From positions 87,826,360 through 87,890,359 of the forward strand of contig CM076847.1 in assembly GCA_039519185.1 (NCBI GenBank): a DNA stretch of 64,000 nt, read 5' to 3'. This DNA comes from Astragalus membranaceus (lineage: Eukaryota; Streptophyta; Magnoliopsida; Fabales; Fabaceae). Shown piece by piece: positions 23,030 through 34,365 of the stretch (positions are counted from its first letter, which is position 1; the number at the start of each line of letters is the position of its first letter). Position numbers and translations under genes: made by a program. The notes beneath the pieces were generated by a model. It ran no database searches, was not told the DNA's origin, and was given only the letters and a program-made list of their open reading frames with translations.

Positions 23030-25344
23030 TGTCATACCCTAATTTTGTCCAGCTAATTGACAAAAAAAATCCAAAAGAGTTTTTTTATTATCGTCGTTTT
23101 AATCGTGCACGTGTCTTTAACAGTCAACGTGTGACGTTTATTTCGATACTCGTTTTTGTTAATATTGCTCTATTTCATAAAATATAAAAAATATAAATAA
23201 AATGTAATATAAAATTAAACAAAAGATGAATAGCCAAAATCCCTTTTATTACATAATCAAGTCTTTTTACACATATAAACAAAAAAGCAAAAAGATGTAA
23301 ATAGTACAAAAAAATTAAAATACAAAATTCAAAAACAGAGGGAAGGGGGCGCAGCAGCTGCTGGCTGCCCTAGCTAGGGTTTTTCCCCTCAATGACTGTC
23401 CTTTTGTGCCACCTATAGCCAGCTAGCTGTTGTCCTTGATCCTTATCCAATTGCTGTCCTTTTTGACTCCTCACCTCCATCACACCAACTCATCTATAAA
23501 AACCAGACAGCAATGAACAGTAGGGGGGAGTCAGTGAAAAAAATACGCAAATACACAGACATACACACAGTAACAACAAAACGAAAATAAAAAAAAGGGA
23601 GGAGGAGAGATAGGCTGAGATGAGAGGAAAGTGAAAGAACTGCTATCAGCAGCCGCATCACCTCACGGCCAGCCACCTCTTACTCCCACATCACCCCACT
23701 CAAATCACCAACAGCCACCACCGTGACCGCACAAAACCACCACATCACCACCAACGACCACCACAGAACCACCGCCTCACCACCCGCAGCCACCTTTACA
23801 CCACCACTGTGAACCACCCTCTCTCTCCGCAAGGTTCCTAGCAACCACGACCACGCTAACTCACGGCCTCTTCCTTCCCACGGCCACCACGCGCTACTCC
23901 TCTCCGTGAACCGCCACCAATAGCACCAAACCGTACGCCAAAACCGACCCCACCTCCCTCCAAACGCCAAACTACAACCACCCAACAGTGAACCCTCCCA
24001 ACGGCCACAACTAGACCGTGAGCCACCCCGTCACCACCACGTGTCACCTTCGCGAGCCCCCTCGCGTCGTTCTCCTCGCTGCCGTTCTCCCCAATCGGTC
24101 GTCGTTGCAAAACCAGACCCGTCGCCATTGATATCCGTGGAAACCACCACCATCGTCGTCGCCGGAGACGACGCGAATCTCTGTCTTCCCATCGTCGTAA
24201 AGTCTCTCTCTCTCTCCCACCACGACGAACAAACGCCACGACCATACCCATACCGCCGTGACCTCCGGCGAGCCCACCACTTCAGACCGTCGTTTCCATA
24301 CGTTCGTTCTTCCCTCTCACCGCAACTCACTCCTCCCTCCACTGTAACCGTCACCACCACCGTTGAACCAAGCCTTTTCGTCGCGTTTTTCGCCCTCACC
24401 CATCGTTCCTCTTCATCGCATCTCTCTCTCGTTCGAGCATCTCCACCAATATTTGTTTTTTGTGGAAAAAATGGCTTCCCAGAGAACTCTCTCTCTCTTG
24501 CCCTGTTTGCGGCGCAAAATGTTGAAAGAAATTAGGGTTAAGTTTTCTATTGAGTTCCTTTTATACCCCCATTGTTTCTGATTTATTTTTTTTAAAGGAA
24601 AATAAACAAAATTAATCAGATTAATACTTACACAGCCAGTTTTAATAAAATAGCCCCCCTCCTTGTCCATAAGCCCACTCGCAAACAATCAGCCGAAACC
24701 CAAAAACGTAGATTAGGCTGCTGGCTTCTGTTATTTGCACCCTTCATTTTAGTAATACAACACCCCCCACTGCTAACTGCACTCCTCGGATTACTGTTTT
24801 GCAACCTACTCTGTTTTTGCAATTATTTTTCCTTATTCCCTTTTACTACTCATCAAAAATTATTTTTTATCAAAATATTAATTAAAAACATCAACAAACA
24901 AATTTTTTCTACCCAAGAACTACGTGCGATTTGATTCTCTACCAGGAGATACGTAGGACCAGAGGGCGGCCGACCTCTGTCAATTGCACTAATAAAAACT
25001 TTTTTTTCCCTTTAAATTCATTTCTCTCATTTTCCTCAAAAAGTACAAAAAATAACTAACCGTTTAGTGAGTCTTTTTTTATTATTATTATAAGGGTAAA
25101 ATAGTTATTTTTGAATTAATAGATATTTGCACATTTAGTTAAAAGGTAACCTTCCTTAGGAGGGATGTCGTAGGGTGCTAATACATTCCCTACGCATAAA
25201 CGACTCCCGAGCCTAAACCTGGTCCGCAAACCCCCTTGTCCTTTTAAAAGGTTTTTTCCAATATTTTCTCCTAAAAATAAGTATTGGTGGCGGCTTCATT
25301 GTAAACGTCGAAGAATCTCTCATCCGGATTTTTCAGTGGCTACA
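23030..25344 (+). repeat. 3' LTR of the 12.4-kb element
   Basis: Nearly identical to the 5' LTR along its whole 2315 bp. The visible differences are isolated substitutions and short indels, for example around 24205 and 24590. It is followed by the right TSD TTTCT. Confidence 0.88.
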
Positions 25345-25349
25345 TTTCT

Positions 25350-25634
25350 AGACTTTAAAAGTACTTAGCAAACCCTTTAGAAAGTAAAACCCGTGTGTGC
25401 GCTCTCGCCCTCTGAAAAATCCCCAATACTCAATCATCAATCCTTAAATTCATGAGAGAGATTAAGTCCAGTCCAATCCTCAATCATCAAACTCCATCTC
25501 TCTCAAACTCGTCCCTCTCACGTTCAAGCTAACTCCCTAAATCCCTATTAGCTTCGCTCTCTAAATCCCTATTTGGTCAACATAATATGCAAAAGATCTC
25601 ATTTTCAACATAATGAGGTAAAGGAACAATTCAC
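25350..25634. other. Junction sequence right of the LTR block
   Basis: Non-coding. It does not continue LTR copy A and precedes the copy-1 exon. AATCCTCAATCATCAA-type words are repeated. No gene is seen. Confidence 0.35.
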
Positions 25635-25710
25635 CTTTGATCTCATTTTCATTAGTGGTAGAGAACATGGTTGCATCGTCAAAGTTGCAAACACAGCCAT
25701 GGTCGCCCAT
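25635..25710 (-). pseudogene. Copy 1 of the triplicated unknown gene: exon 1 only
   Basis: The minus strand reads ATG at 25710 for 25 codons plus one base (MGDHGCVCNFDDATMFS…) and then a GTGAAT donor. This matches exon 1 of copy 2 at 31874-31949 in length, phase and most residues. Upstream homology continues to about 26900 (copy 2: to about 33080). None of the later exons are found to the left, where the LTR-retrotransposon block begins, so the gene is broken. Confidence 0.65.
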
Positions 25711-26288
25711 TTTCAACTGAAGCTTTTAAAAGCCCAAAAAACACAAAACAATAATTAGACTACTAACAAATGAACTACTCAAAATATGAATCAAGAACAG
25801 AAAGCAAATTATCAAAACTCAATCCACAACATTTTCCAATAAATGCAGATGCCTGAACAATTGATAAAGTACATCTAGACTCAGAGTGAATCTCGAAAGA
25901 AACAAGTCTTTTGTCATTCTTAATAAAATTATATGTGAGAACCGACTGACTTTAATCATATACGTTTTAAATTGTTCCATGATTGACACCTTATAAGATA
26001 ATGCAAATTTGTTCCAACGATCTATTGTCACATATATGACTACTTTTTTGTTTGTATGCAATATTTTTTTAAGATAAATACTCTCTCTGACCTTACTTAT
26101 AAGCAAAAAAGAATTATAAGTTGATGGCCCCGATTATTAAAACAAGTCATCAAATTCAATTCTATTTAATATTTTGTGTTTCAAAAATATTTCTAGTTAA
26201 CTATTCTCATAATTTACATGATGAGTGCAACGTCTCAAGAAAAAAACATCTTAGTAGTTATAACTCATTTGGTTATAAATAAGGGGAG

Positions 26289-26399
26289 CTAGAGGATATA
26301 GAATGAGTGCACCAAAAGAGTGTAAGAATGAGGCCCCGGGTTCAAACCCCGTAAACTAACATTCCTCCACCGTCACTAACATTGCTTATCCAAAAAAAA
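26289..26399 (+). mobile_element. SINE, ~110 bp, present in copy 1 and absent in copy 2
   Basis: A near-consensus Pol III B box GGGTTCAAACCCC lies at 26338-26350 and a poly(A) tail follows TTATCC at the 3' end. Flanks share GGGAG. The homologous site in copy 2 (about 32510-32525) goes straight from the left to the right flank, acting as an empty site. Confidence 0.7.
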
Positions 26400-27113
26400 G
26401 GGAGAAGAGTATGTCATTTCTCAATAAAACCCAAAATCATATATAATTGTTCAAGCTATATTGGTTGTTTTTGAGTTTCTCCCTCAAAGGTGGTCAATGA
26501 GTCAAAATTTTAATTAAGATTTATTTTTTTATGTTAATTAATATGGAGTTAATGAATTATAATTTAATTAAGATTTATACGGCATTTATGTCAATTAAAT
26601 GTCAGTCAAATTTCACATATTTTTTAAATGGGGAGTTAATGACTTATTTATTTAATGATTGAATACACATTTTCGATGCCTAATTTGGTTCTTCCAACCT
26701 TCTACAACTTCTTTTTGATTGCACACTAAGATTCTTGTCAGGAACTAAAATACACATTCACTCTAATTTTGATTAAAATTTATTCGTTTATGTTTATTAT
26801 ATGTCAGCAAATTTTGCCTTGTGTGCAATATATTCGTATGCAATCTATCATTAAATGAATAAGTTGAAGTTTAAATGAATATACGTATTTAATTTTTATC
26901 TAGTGTTATATAACACTAACTAATTGGTTTGAAAAGGCATTTTTATGGCGAAACTCAAATTGTTGCAGGTGTAATTTAGGATAGGCAAAACGATATAATT
27001 ATCCATCATCTATTCAATCCATATAATCTATCCATTACAAAAAGAAATATAATAATGTTGTCATAAAAAAAAAGAAATATAATGGATTTGATGCAATCCA
27101 TCAATTTAATTTT

Positions 27114-27129
27114 GTTTGTCAAAAAAAAA
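27114..27129 (+). repeat. 16-bp retroposon tail with 14-bp TSD
   Basis: ATCAATTTAATTTT at 27100-27113 and 27130-27143 flanks GTTTGTCAAAAAAAAA. A similar case lies just left: AAAAAGAAATATAAT at 27039-27053 and 27069-27083 flanks a 15-bp insert containing TTGTCATAAAA. Confidence 0.55.
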
Positions 27130-27180
27130 ATCAATTTAATTTTCTGGATAGTTAATGATCAGTCAACTAGTTTCTTAAAT

Positions 27181-27344
27181 AACCCAGAGCCTCTGAACCT
27201 CCTTAACCAAGGCCCGATCCCCGCATTGGGTACGGAGAAGCGTTAAAACTCTGGGCCAGCTGTCCTGCCCCTCGAGACACCTACAATGAGCGAGAGATTA
27301 GTCACTGCTGTCCGTGCGGTGGATACCCAGGTTTACCCAAAAAA
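27181..27344 (+). mobile_element. SINE, 164 bp, with 16-bp TSD
   Basis: The perfect repeat AACTAGTTTCTTAAAT at 27165-27180 and 27345-27360 brackets a 164-bp segment ending GGTTTACCCAAAAAAA. GGCCCGATCCCC inside resembles a B box. Size, A-tail and TSD fit a tRNA-derived SINE. The ending recalls the widespread Au-SINE family, but that is a guess. Confidence 0.75.
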
Positions 27345-27659
27345 AACTAGTTTCTTAAATCCATTAATTACATTAAATATATAATAAAAACCGTTGAATA
27401 ATTATTATACAACTAAAAAACAAAATATTAATTTAAATTATTTACTTGTTTTTTTTCTTAAAATTACAATAAATAGAAAAATCAAATAATAAAATTTGTT
27501 TGGCATCATATTATCGAAAACAACTTCCTCCAACCAGGAGACATGGTACTAACATGACCTTTTTGAAATTGAAAAGGTTCTTTTTTGACACAAAAATTGA
27601 AAAGGTTCAGTTTAAGTTGTATCATGTAAAAATAATTACATATGATCTATTAATTGTTT

Positions 27660-28162
27660 TACTTGTGATCGTTAGAGGTGTCAATTTGGCCCCAAGCCCA
27701 GTCCCATTGGCCCCCTAATTTAGCTCCAAATATTTCAGACCCCTATTAATGGGGCTTTTTTTAGCCCCAACCCACATTTTAAATTTTTTAATGGGTTGGG
27801 GCCAGGGCTTTGTGGGTTGGCTCCCAATTTTTTTTGATCATTCTTTTCCTACTACTTACACCTCTCTTTCATTCTTTTACCTCATTCCTCTTCTCCATCA
27901 CTCTCACCACAACCATCACCATCTCCCACTCACCACCACCACCACCACCTCCTTTTTCTTCTCACCACCACCACCATCACTACCACCTCCTTTATATTTT
28001 TAAAACATAAAAAATCTTTTACTAAAAAAATATTTTTATTAGTAAAAAAATACTTTTAAACATCACTTTAATATATTTTTATACTTCAGATTTTTTTTAT
28101 TTATATTTTTAATATCCGTAAATGTATAAATATAATATATATAGTTATATATAATATAATAG

Positions 28163-28212
<50 letters not shown>

Positions 28213-28931
28213 TATATTTATATTTAAATACGGAGGTGGTGCCGGGCGGCTCTCCGGCAGCCCCATGGCAACGTTCCGGCTACCCATGGCGGCGCTTCGA
28301 CGACCCCATGGTGCTTCAGCAACATTATTTTTATCCCTGTTTTTCGCAAGCGAAAATGCAAACCAGTAATTGATTATGGATTTAATGTAATAATAATGAG
28401 CTAACAGTGGGAAAAATAGGAAGAAGTATAAGTACCGGAGATTAGAGATCTTCGGAGTGGTTAGTGCCTTCTTTTGATTCTTTCTTTCATTCCAAGTACG
28501 TGTTCGGGTGTGGATTACTGTGGTTTGTATACAAAGGCTATATCAATATTACCTTTTCTATTTCTTATTTTCAGATGCAGGTATGCATTGGAAGATGAAA
28601 GACATTTTCGGGATGCTTGAGAATCGCAATAGTACCCCGAATCAGAATTCTGCTACAGTCCTATGTCTTTTGTATATATCTTTAAGAGTAGGCTTTTGTA
28701 ATGAAATGAAATTTTTACTTCTATTCAAAAACAACGTTAACGTGATATTTAATTCTTTGATTAACTTCATAAAAAAAAATTCTTATAGAAATTACCATTT
28801 AAAGTTATGGTAGAAATAAGGGCGGCACTCAATGGTATAAGAGCATTTCAATCCTATGTATTGTGAGTCATGCTTCTAGAGTGATCCAATTTATGGTGTC
28901 TGTTTTAATTTTAGTGTTTTGTAGAATTGTT
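27660..28931. other. Insertion-rich non-genic stretch between gene copies
   Basis: GAGGTGTCAATTTGGCCCC at about 27675 looks like a hAT terminus without a visible partner. Then come a (CAC)n-rich block (27900-28000), a (TA)n tract (28166-28208) and a GC-rich patch (28220-28320). At 28508-28700 a plus-strand acceptor-like TTATTTTCAG is followed by RYALEDERHFRDA and a stop, possibly the last exon of a captured or lost gene. I do not recognise it. Confidence 0.4.
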
Positions 28932-31900
28932 CTAAATCAGTGTGCCTCTCTTAACACGACTCCTTTGTGCATACTTCTTTGGTGAGTGCATGATACTTTC
29001 ACCCAAAAATGTTTGAAGCCAAACTAGTAACATACCCGCACATGTGCATAGGTAGCTGTGTGTTCTTTAAAATGAAGAAAATTTCACAAAAGGGACAAGT
29101 TTAATAATGTCATTAGTTGAGGAATCTTGATAAATAGATTGACACAATAACATAAGTATTAATTAAGTTCAAAGCTTGATAGTCCAATACTAGTTATCAG
29201 CAAATGACAAGGTTTATGAAATTGCCCAAGACAGCTACACCCTGCTAACTTTGAAAGCAATTCTGCATACATAATTCCTCATATTTTTGCACCTAAATCA
29301 ATGAAAAAACCAATACCAAATAAGATATTTTGGCAGGTAGATCTCATAAATCTATTATTAAACCAACCAAAAATAGATCATGGTCTTTTATTTTATGCAT
29401 TAATTATTGGAAGGCATGATGTTGAAATCACAATAAGAAACTTTCTCTTTTTTACCTGCTGAGGTGTTCCCTTTCTTCTTTCTTGCAGTCGATTCCTCAC
29501 TTGATGATGGCCTTTTTGCTTTGCCATGAGAAGTATTTTCAAAGTTCTTGCTACAAAGTGTACACATGCATCATATATAAATTAAAAGACCCTAATAATA
29601 AAAGATTAAAAAAATATGGCCAAACTTAATGTCAATACTTCAATAGATAGACATGAATAGTTATCCAATTTCAAACTAATTAAAACTTTCTCTAGATAGT
29701 TTTTTTTTTAATATTTCAAATCAATTAAATCCCTATACAAAAGGTTAGACTTAACATAAATCTACATAACTAGGATCACGACCTTTACTTGATTAAATGT
29801 ATTAAGTTGAAATAGTAGATTATTAAAATTTTAATTTTAAAGCACTTTTACTATATACCTTTTTAGCAATGCTTGTTGAGCCTCAACAATATCTCTTTTA
29901 GTTGCAGCAAGTTTTTGAACATCATCTTGCTTCAAATATTCTATCCTATTATCTTCATACTCAACCTGCATGCAGATATTTTCCCGTGAATAAAACTTAG
30001 TTGTTCTAAATAATAGTGTACAAAAGTAAACATAACTATGTGTTAATATTATCTAAGTTAATAATTAAAGATATCAATTTATCATGAAGAATGAGCAATA
30101 TTTAGCCTAATAATTAGTATAGTAAGAATTTTGGATGTGATAAAGATACACATTAATAAATGCATGCACTAAAATTAATTAGTTGTGTACATTAAAGAAC
30201 TCATACTTTGAGTAGGTTATTTTTTCTGCAGTGAGAAATAACAGTTCCGAGAATTCTAGCTCCATTGTATTCCTTGCAAACATAGAAGCCTATAAATTCT
30301 CGAGGCTTGGTTGGAATGAAATAAGAAGGAGTTGCCTCCTCTTTTTGTTTAGCATGATATACCTTTTTGTTCTGCGAAAAAACATCTAATGATTACTTGC
30401 ATATAATTTCAATATATTAAACCAAACCACAAAATGAAATATATATATATATATGGATTGTATCAAGTGAGAATTAGTTCTTACCATAAAAAATGAGAAA
30501 TCTTAATTATAATCGTTAGGTTAAAATTAACGGTTTAGATTATGTCATTAGTTAGAAGATCTTGTGTGATCTTCAATTAATAAGGAAACAATCACACAAG
30601 ATCTTGTAATTAATGACGTAATCTGAACCGTTAATTTTAATCTGACAATTATAATTAAGAGTTCTCATTTTTCATCGGTAAGAACTAGTTCTCACTAAAT
30701 ACGCTACATCATAGATTGAGGCACATACTGATTTTTTTCTGGAAAATTGTCTACAATCCCTTGTATTAATTTTGCTAACAGTTTGAGGCGAAGAACTTGT
30801 ATCACCTGCACAACAAAGTATATTAATAAGTTAAAGAATGATCTAAGTGACTTAATAATATATGCAGATTCTTCAAAAACTATATATATTAGAGTGTATA
30901 GATGTTTCTATTTCTCAAGAAATTTTATAAATAAATTAAGAACTACATAAAATTTTACTAACCAATATTAAGGTCCATGTGATCATTTGAGCCACAAGGT
31001 AGGGCACAAAAGAACCATTTCCAAGGTGCATTATTTTGAACTTCACGATACATATTTTGGGAATTAGTTGAAGATGTAAAGAAAGCAATGAAGAAGAGGT
31101 TGATGGATAGAGAAAAGAGACCAGTGTGTTAAGAGTCCCACATTGGATGTGATATGGCCTGAAAATGAGTTTATAAGTGGGAGGCATCCCTCACCTTACA
31201 AGCCGGTTTTGTGGGGTTGAATTAGGTCTTAACCACATTTTAAGACAGTGCAGAGCACCAAAAGCAATTTCCCACAGAAAGCAATCAATTTTGGGGAAAC
31301 ATGAATCTTCCAAACCTTGTAGAAAACAGAAGGCTCAACACCCCCCAGTAGGAACCCAAGTCCATAACCACCAGTCAACCTCTTGAGTTTACTTGATATG
31401 GTTTGGGTGTTAATTCGCTTTTCACAAAACAATGATGGTACAATTAATGGGTCAAAAACATATAAAGATAGTAGCTTTAGGTGACTTTGAAGACTGTTTC
31501 TATTGGATTGATGGGATTTGAGTAGTAATTTATAACAGACTTGTTTTAATAATTGTTGATGCAAGGTGATACTGTGACATCGTTTGATAATAAATTAATT
31601 TTAATCGTGTGTGTACGTGGTTCTTGTTAGGGTTATTGATATTGTTTATCTCCTTTGGAATCTTTGAGAGAGAGGTATGGAGGTAGGGGAGAGGGAGAGA
31701 GAGAGAGAGAGAGAGAGGGAGAAAGAGAGAGAGGGATAATAGTCACAAATAAATCACATAAACTATAACAAAATTCATTAAAATGAAAATCGACAACCCT
31801 AGCGTATATCAAATTGATTGAAGTGTATTATAACATAAGATGCAAAAGATCAAGGGCTAAAGGAACAATTCACCTATGATCTCATTTTCATTAGTGGAAG

Positions 31901-31949
31901 AGAACTCTGTTGCATCATCAAAGCTGCAAACATCGCCATGGTCACCCAT
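28932..31949 (-). CDS. Copy 2 of an uncharacterised small nuclear-type protein gene
   Basis: Six exons can be chained on the minus strand with canonical GT-AG introns and matching phases: 31874-31949, 30729-30805, 30207-30371, 29859-29965, 29456-29550 and 28932-29023. They give 203 residues. The start is MGDHGDVCSFDDATEFS. Exons 3-4 hold FIGFYVCKEYNGARILG, TVISHCRKNNLLK and VEYEDNRIEYLKQDD, which reads like a small Tudor/chromo-type barrel (inference). Exon 5 is lysine-rich (GKAKRPSSS, ARKKKGN) like a nuclear localisation signal. An extra possible exon with a GTTAGT donor lies at 30963-31055 (MYREVQNNAPWKW…) and could be an alternative first exon. The 31127 LTR-like insertion lies between it and exon 1, so expression of the full chain is uncertain. 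I do not recognise the family. Confidence 0.6.
30466..30696. mobile_element. Foldback MITE in an intron of copy 2, 231 bp
   Basis: AGTGAGAATTAGTTCTTACC at the left is mirrored by GGTAAGAACTAGTTCTCACT at the right. The two ~90-bp arms remain complementary (TTAAAATTAACGGTT in both). It is non-coding. No clear TSD. Confidence 0.7.
31127..31580. mobile_element. Degraded LTR-like repeat upstream of copy 2
   Basis: TGTTAAGAGTCCCACATTGG followed by ATAAGTGGGAGGCATCCCTC and AAGCCGGTTTTGTGGGG is the style of a short LTR repeat common in legumes. Its right limit and a partner LTR are not clear. Confidence 0.4.
31678..31738. repeat. (GA)n microsatellite
   Basis: GAGAGA repeats with occasional GGGA or AAA interruptions. 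Simple sequence. Confidence 0.85.
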
Positions 31950-33163
31950 TTTCAACTGAAGCTTTTGAAATCCCTAAAAACCCAAAACAAGAATTAGACT
32001 ATACTAGCAAATGAATTACTCAGAATATGAATCAAGAACAGATTGCAAGGTATCAAAACTCAATCCACAACAGTTCCCAATTAATGCAGATACCTGAACA
32101 ATTGATAAAGTAGATCTAGACTCAGAGTGAATCTCGAAAGAAACAAGTCTTCTGTTGTTCTTAATTGAACTATATGTGAGAACCGACTGGCTTTAATCAT
32201 ATACGTTTCAAATGGTTCCATGACTGACACCTTATAAAATCATGCAAATTTGTTCCAATGATCTGTTGCCACATATATGACTACTTTTTTGTTTGTATGT
32301 AATATTTTTTTGAAGATAAATACTCTCTCTAACCTTATTTATAAGCAAAAAAGAATGATAAGTTGGTGGCCTTAATTATAAATAAAAGTCATCAAATTCA
32401 ATTCTTTTTAATATTATTGTTCATATGGTCTCTTCTCATATTTTCACAAGATGAGTGCAAGTCTCAAGCAAAAAAAACATCTTAGCAATTATAACTCATT
32501 TGGTTTTAAATATGGTGAGACGAGTATGTCATTCCTCAATAAAACCCAAAATTCTAATTCTTAAATATATAATTTTTCAAGTTATATTTGTTGTTTTTGA
32601 GTCTCTCCTTTAAAGGAAGTCAATGATTCAACATTATTATTTAAGATTTATTTATTTATGCTAATTAATTTGCAGTTAATGAATTAAAATTTAATTAAAA
32701 TTTATACATTTATGTCAATTAAATGTCAGTCAAATTTCATATATGTTTATTAATGGGGAGTTATTGACTTATTTATTTAATGAGTGAATACCCATTTTCA
32801 GTGCCTAATTTGGTCCCTCGAGCCTTTTAGTGCTTCTTTTTTATTGTAATCTGTCATAAGAACTAATGTGTCTACTGTACGTTTGTAAATGTCAGACACC
32901 AAATTGAGCATGGTTTATTCACAGAGACCAAATTGCACACTGAGTTTTTGTCAATTAATTTTTTTTATTTATGTTAATTAAATTTCAGCAAATTTTACCT
33001 TGTGTGCAATATATTGGTATGCAATCTATCTGCAATCTATCTTTAAATGAATAAATCGGATTTTAAATGAATGTATTTATATTTTATCCTTTTTTATAAG
33101 TAGAGAACTTCATTGTAAAAGTCCAACTTTACAAAGAAAAGTGGGCACGAAACCAAAACACAC
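31950..33163. repeat. Duplicated upstream flank of copy 2
   Basis: Parallel to 25711-26900. It contains no gene I can support and is the unoccupied counterpart for the SINE in copy 1. Confidence 0.5.
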
Positions 33164-33689
33164 CGAACAAGCAATACATTACAGAAGCTACATCTAGATA
33201 TGCCGATAAGACCAAAGGATACAGGCACGTTGAGCTTCAATTGGATTCTAAGGTGGTGGTTTCTCAATTGACCGGCAATGGTTCCGGGACAATGATGGGT
33301 AGGGGGCTGGTTCATCGCCTCCCGCAGATGTTGCAGCGTCAGTGGCAAGTCAAGATCCTGCATATTTATCGGGAGGCCAACATGGTGGCCGATAGTCTGG
33401 CATCTATTGCCACTACTGCAAAATGTGCTTTAAAAAGCACTAATTTGAATCGGTTATTTGGATAACCGATTCAAAATGTAGGCGCGGTGGCAATTTTGTA
33501 AATAAATTGATGTTTGGGAGATGTTTTGATTCATTTAGAATCGGTTGTTTAAACAACCGATTCTAAATGTGCATATTTAGGCATTTGGAATCGGTTGTGT
33601 AAACAACCGATTCTGAAACTGTTAATTTGGAATCGGTTTCTTAAACAACCGATTCTTAAAGTGTGTTTTTCACTCAAAATCCCAAAATT

Positions 33690-34025
33690 TTCACACTCCC
33701 TCATCTCTCTCATTCGCGCTCCACTGAAACCTAAAATTTCAGTTCCTCACTCCCTCACTCCCACGTACTCCGTTCGCTCTCTCACTCCCTCACTTCGTCG
33801 CACTCACTCCCTTCCTCTCCCCCACCAGCACTCTGTTCACTCTCTCACTCCCTCACTCCCACACACTCTGTTCACTCTCTCACTCCGTCGCACTCGATCT
33901 GTTCCTCTCCGCCTCATGCTGTTCAGCTCGTTGTTCCTCTGTATCTCGTCGTCGCCGTCGCCGTCGCCGTTACTAACTCGCCGTCAGCGTTCCTAGCTCG
34001 CTATCAACGGTTCCCATTTCTTCAG
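33690..34025 (+). other. 5'UTR-like leader with splice donor inside the Pack-CACTA
   Basis: A C/T-rich, CTCACTCCCTCA-repetitive stretch with a GTCGCCGTCGCC run ends TTTCTTCAG followed by GTACCCC, resembling a plant 5'UTR exon. It lies upstream of all captured exons in the same orientation, so it could supply transcription and the first splice donor. This is inference. Confidence 0.45.
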
Positions 34026-34110
34026 GTACCCCTTTTTCTATTTTCTAATTTCTAGGGTTTTATTTTTACTTACATAGTCATAGATTTAATTTGCGGCACT
34101 TCTGTTTAAG

Positions 34111-34203
34111 CAACAGCTTACTGCCTTCCTTGAAAAAATATATGGGATGATACGAGACAACCTGAAAAAGGAGATACCCCCTTTACTGGGATTGTGTATA
34201 CAG
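34111..34203 (+). pseudogene. Captured myosin XI tail (dilute domain) exon
   Basis: 31 codons between an AAG acceptor and a GTAAAA donor read QQLTAFLEKIYGMIRDNLKK and PPLLGLCIQ, matching the dilute/globular-tail region of plant class XI myosins. Further exons of the same gene lie at 35030-35286, separated by the glutamate receptor fragment. Motor and neck regions are absent, so no functional myosin can be made. Confidence 0.85.
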
Positions 34204-34365
34204 GTAAAAAATGTTTTTATTTTGGTCTAATATTAAGTTGTATTTATTGCTTCCTATTTGATTATTATCCCTCTCAGTTGAAGACTTAAATTTTGACTAT
34301 CATTTTGTTTTCATTTTATTGATTGAGACTTTTTTTATTTCACGCGTGGTTAAATAATGATGAAA

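Larger units (their letters stand above)
12933..25344 (+). mobile_element. Ogre/Tat-like LTR retrotransposon, non-autonomous (LARD-type), 12.4 kb
   Basis: Two long LTRs (12933-15261 and 23030-25344) flank a 7.8-kb interior. Both LTRs begin TGTCATACCC and end GCTACA, and the whole is bordered by the 5-bp TSD TTTCT (12928-12932 and 25345-25349). GCTGGTGACTTCACTGGGGA directly follows the left LTR (probable primer-binding site). The purine-rich AAAGAGGGGCAAC precedes the right LTR (polypurine tract). I see no gag, protease, RT, RNase H or integrase motif in any frame of the interior, only degenerate CATTCATCAT/ATGCAT-rich sequence. The element therefore looks like a derivative mobilised in trans. 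The LTRs differ by few substitutions and small indels, suggesting a fairly recent insertion. The Ogre/Tat label rests on LTR and primer-site style and is tentative. Confidence 0.85.
25711..27659. repeat. Duplicated upstream flank of copy 1, with retroposon insertions
   Basis: Sequence parallels 31950-33090 (for example CTAGACTCAGAGTGAATCTC at both). Parts near 27490-27650 also parallel 37990-38100 (GACCTTTTTGAAATTGAAAA). Small retroposon insertions break the homology. No gene is seen apart from exon 1. Confidence 0.55.

Noticed and set aside
31229..31564. 111-codon minus-strand frame
   Set aside because: Lies in a degraded LTR-like repeat and has no recognisable domain or splice context.
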